64,000 nucleotides of DNA from Tulasnella sp. 424 (taxonomy: Eukaryota; Basidiomycota; Agaricomycetes; Cantharellales; Tulasnellaceae). Made by a program: the position numbers and the translations under genes. Below, piece after piece: positions 62,760 to 64,000 of the stretch (positions are counted from its first letter, which is position 1; each line of letters opens with the position of its first letter). The notes beneath the pieces are model-generated. The model had not been told where the DNA came from, did no database searches, and was given only the letters and a program-made list of their open reading frames with translations. The stretch is from positions 62,001 through 126,000 of the forward strand of contig WSUB01000031.1 of the NCBI GenBank assembly GCA_019633425.1. The letters are read 5' to 3'.

Positions 62760-62820
62760 TCACACGGAGTTCCCGGAGTAACGCCACCCTCTGAGACACC
62801 GCCCAGCTCTCCGATTCGTC
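62760..62820 (-). promoter_or_regulatory. Conserved upstream element, GH30 gene 3
   Basis: Starts CACACGGAGTTCCCGGAGTA and ends CTCCGATTCG. It begins 239 bp before the ATG. It is nearly identical to the gene 2 element and clearly similar to the inverted one of gene 1. Confidence 0.65.
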
Positions 62821-63066
62821 TTTTTGCACCTCATGTTTGACGAAGCGAGGATCGGAAGCAATTCCGGGAGAGGATAGATCTACGCACCGGGCCGCCTCAG
62901 GCCGCCTCTTGGCTTTAGCTTAGGCATCTGACCAAGAGGTCGATCAGGGCACCAAGCAAAATCAGTGGCTGGTTTTAGCACGAGCTTCGCAGAACATCCT
63001 TCTCGGGGATTGTAGGAGACTGTACACCTTTTGCTTCGCCGAGTTTTCAGCGGATTGTACGAGTGG

Positions 63067-63440
63067 TGGAAGCGCGGAAAAAGATCCTTCAGAATCTTAC
63101 CCAGCACCCTCTTCAACAACCTAACCCACCTATTTCCACCTAGGTACCTGCTCACATGAACATCCACGAACCTCCAACCAAGACCTGCGTTCCGCTCTCG
63201 CTCAAAGCGAGTTACGACATCCACAAAGTAGAAATTTATAGTCCATCCTTGTAATCATTATCTAAGAAGCAGGAAGGACGCTCGAAGATGACGGTCGGGG
63301 GGAGGGGCGGGACGTAAGGAGGCAGAGCCTGAGCTCGTCATTCGGGACGGAGAGAACCTTTGGCCGAGACGTTGTGCCTTTGAAGGAAGAGTCTCGGTCA
63401 ACTTCACCCACGAGAAAGAAACTTTCCACGCGTACGTTTT
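63067..63440 (-). pseudogene. Decayed fragment of the fucosyltransferase-like gene
   Basis: Two parts match the intact gene at 54.9-57.3 kb, in the same orientation and order. At 63075-63240 the translation FERERNAGLGWRFVDVHVSR aligns with FEWERDVSPGWRFVGVHVRW of the intact protein. At 63300-63430 the DNA matches the 5' region of the gene (AGAGAACCTTTGGCC and neighbouring words). About 1.4 kb between the two parts is missing. Without the anchor, the HIRRDDF motif and the C-terminus it cannot encode a working enzyme. Confidence 0.75.
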
Positions 63441-63873
63441 CTCTTCCACCCCGTCAGCGCTTACATTAAGTTCTACCTTTTGTTCGATTCGACTTTCGTG
63501 CGTATTCAAGACAATGTTTCCTAAGTTAACCAAAGATGCGGTACATTTGAGCTGTAGATTTTTCTTTCAAATTCTTTGTACAATTAATCAACCAACTACT
63601 TTGGCCCCTAATAGTATTACCTAGTCCGCATAACGCTCCTGATTCTGGCCTGGACCGCACATTTTTAACAGGAATAATGATTGAGGGCAGCGTGCTTCTA
63701 GTAAGCGAGGGTGGCTACTAATAGCTGAGGTGCCAAGACGGCATCACGTGAGAAGCGAACAGTCGAAGCTTAGTCAGGCGCACGGATAAGGAAATTGGTT
63801 CTGGTTCTAGTTTGTTCGGAGACGGCTGGACGAACTAGTCACTCCACTACAACCACTCAGTCTAAGCACTCCA
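63441..63873. other. Intergenic region before the last gene
   Basis: No gene seen. The final 50 bases (CACTCCACTACAACCACTC and on) form a pyrimidine/adenine-rich leader for the gene starting at 63874. Confidence 0.55.
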
Positions 63874-64000
63874 ATGGCAGATCCTGCTTGCATTCCCCCT
63901 TCCCTCCAGATTCCCAGCGAAACCGATTTACTCATCCGCTCTCTGACTACCGCTTTGGCCCTCTTCTCTCCCAACTCGGCCGCTAAGAATAAGAACAAGC
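63874..64000 (+). CDS. Partial gene, 5' end only
   Basis: The ATG at 63874 lies in CCAATGG behind a typical leader, and the frame stays open to the edge of the window. The first 42 residues begin MADPACIPPSLQIPSETDLL and continue through IRSLTTALALFSPNSAAKNKNK. They are moderately hydrophobic and helical in the middle, turning Lys/Asn-rich. No signal peptide is seen and I recognise no family. It is cut by the end of the window. Confidence 0.5.
   Translation, partial: MADPACIPPSLQIPSETDLLIRSLTTALALFSPNSAAKNKNK

Larger units (their letters stand above)
60198..63066. repeat. Tandem duplication, unit B (about 2.9 kb)
   Basis: Starts CTCGTGTATAAAGTCTCGG directly after unit A and ends GCGGATTGTACGAGTGG. 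It carries GH30 gene 3. ATG-to-ATG offset from unit A is 2857 bp and stop-to-stop offset is 2860 bp, so the unit has kept its length almost exactly although the non-coding parts have diverged. Confidence 0.85.

Overview
The window reads as nuclear DNA of an Agaricomycete (mushroom-forming basidiomycete). Genes are broken by many 45-70 bp GT-AG introns, start codons follow pyrimidine-rich leaders, and a tRNA carries a short intron next to the anticodon. Several families here are typical of that group: WW-like proteins with membrane tails, a CysxxCys F-box protein, GH30 enzymes with a CBM1 tail, and a type II membrane O-fucosyltransferase-like protein. I cannot name the genus.

The left part (1 to about 31.3 kb) is gene-poor. 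It is dominated by five diverged paralogues of one family, at 3.4-5.1 kb (+), 6.7-8.7 kb (+), 10.3-12.0 kb (-), 15.2-17.1 kb (-) and 24.3-26.1 kb (-). Each has an N-terminal WW-like motif lacking the second Trp, shared central blocks, and a hydrophobic C-terminus. A small TATA-driven gene (14.2 kb) and a possible gene start (27.2 kb) lie among long stretches in which I see no gene. The right part (31.3-57.1 kb) is dense and mostly housekeeping: Sof1-type WD40 (ribosome biogenesis), GDP-L-fucose synthase, an F-box protein, a small signal-anchored protein, tRNA-Lys(CUU), a GH30-CBM1 enzyme, an HABP4/PAI-RBP1-like protein, the CAF-1 p60 subunit (Cac2), and an O-fucosyltransferase-like protein.

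The last part (57.3-63.1 kb) is a direct tandem duplication of about 2.9 kb. Each unit carries one more GH30-CBM1 gene. A decayed fragment of the fucosyltransferase gene lies just beyond it, so the local history involves both genes. The three GH30 genes share exon 1 length (590 nt), the intron position, a TATA box near -90 and a conserved element of about 60 bp sitting 237-239 bp before each ATG. They look like a co-regulated set of secreted plant-cell-wall hydrolases. The GDP-fucose synthase and the fucosyltransferase-like protein could act as supplier and user of the same sugar nucleotide, although they are 17 kb apart. The window ends inside the first exon of another gene.
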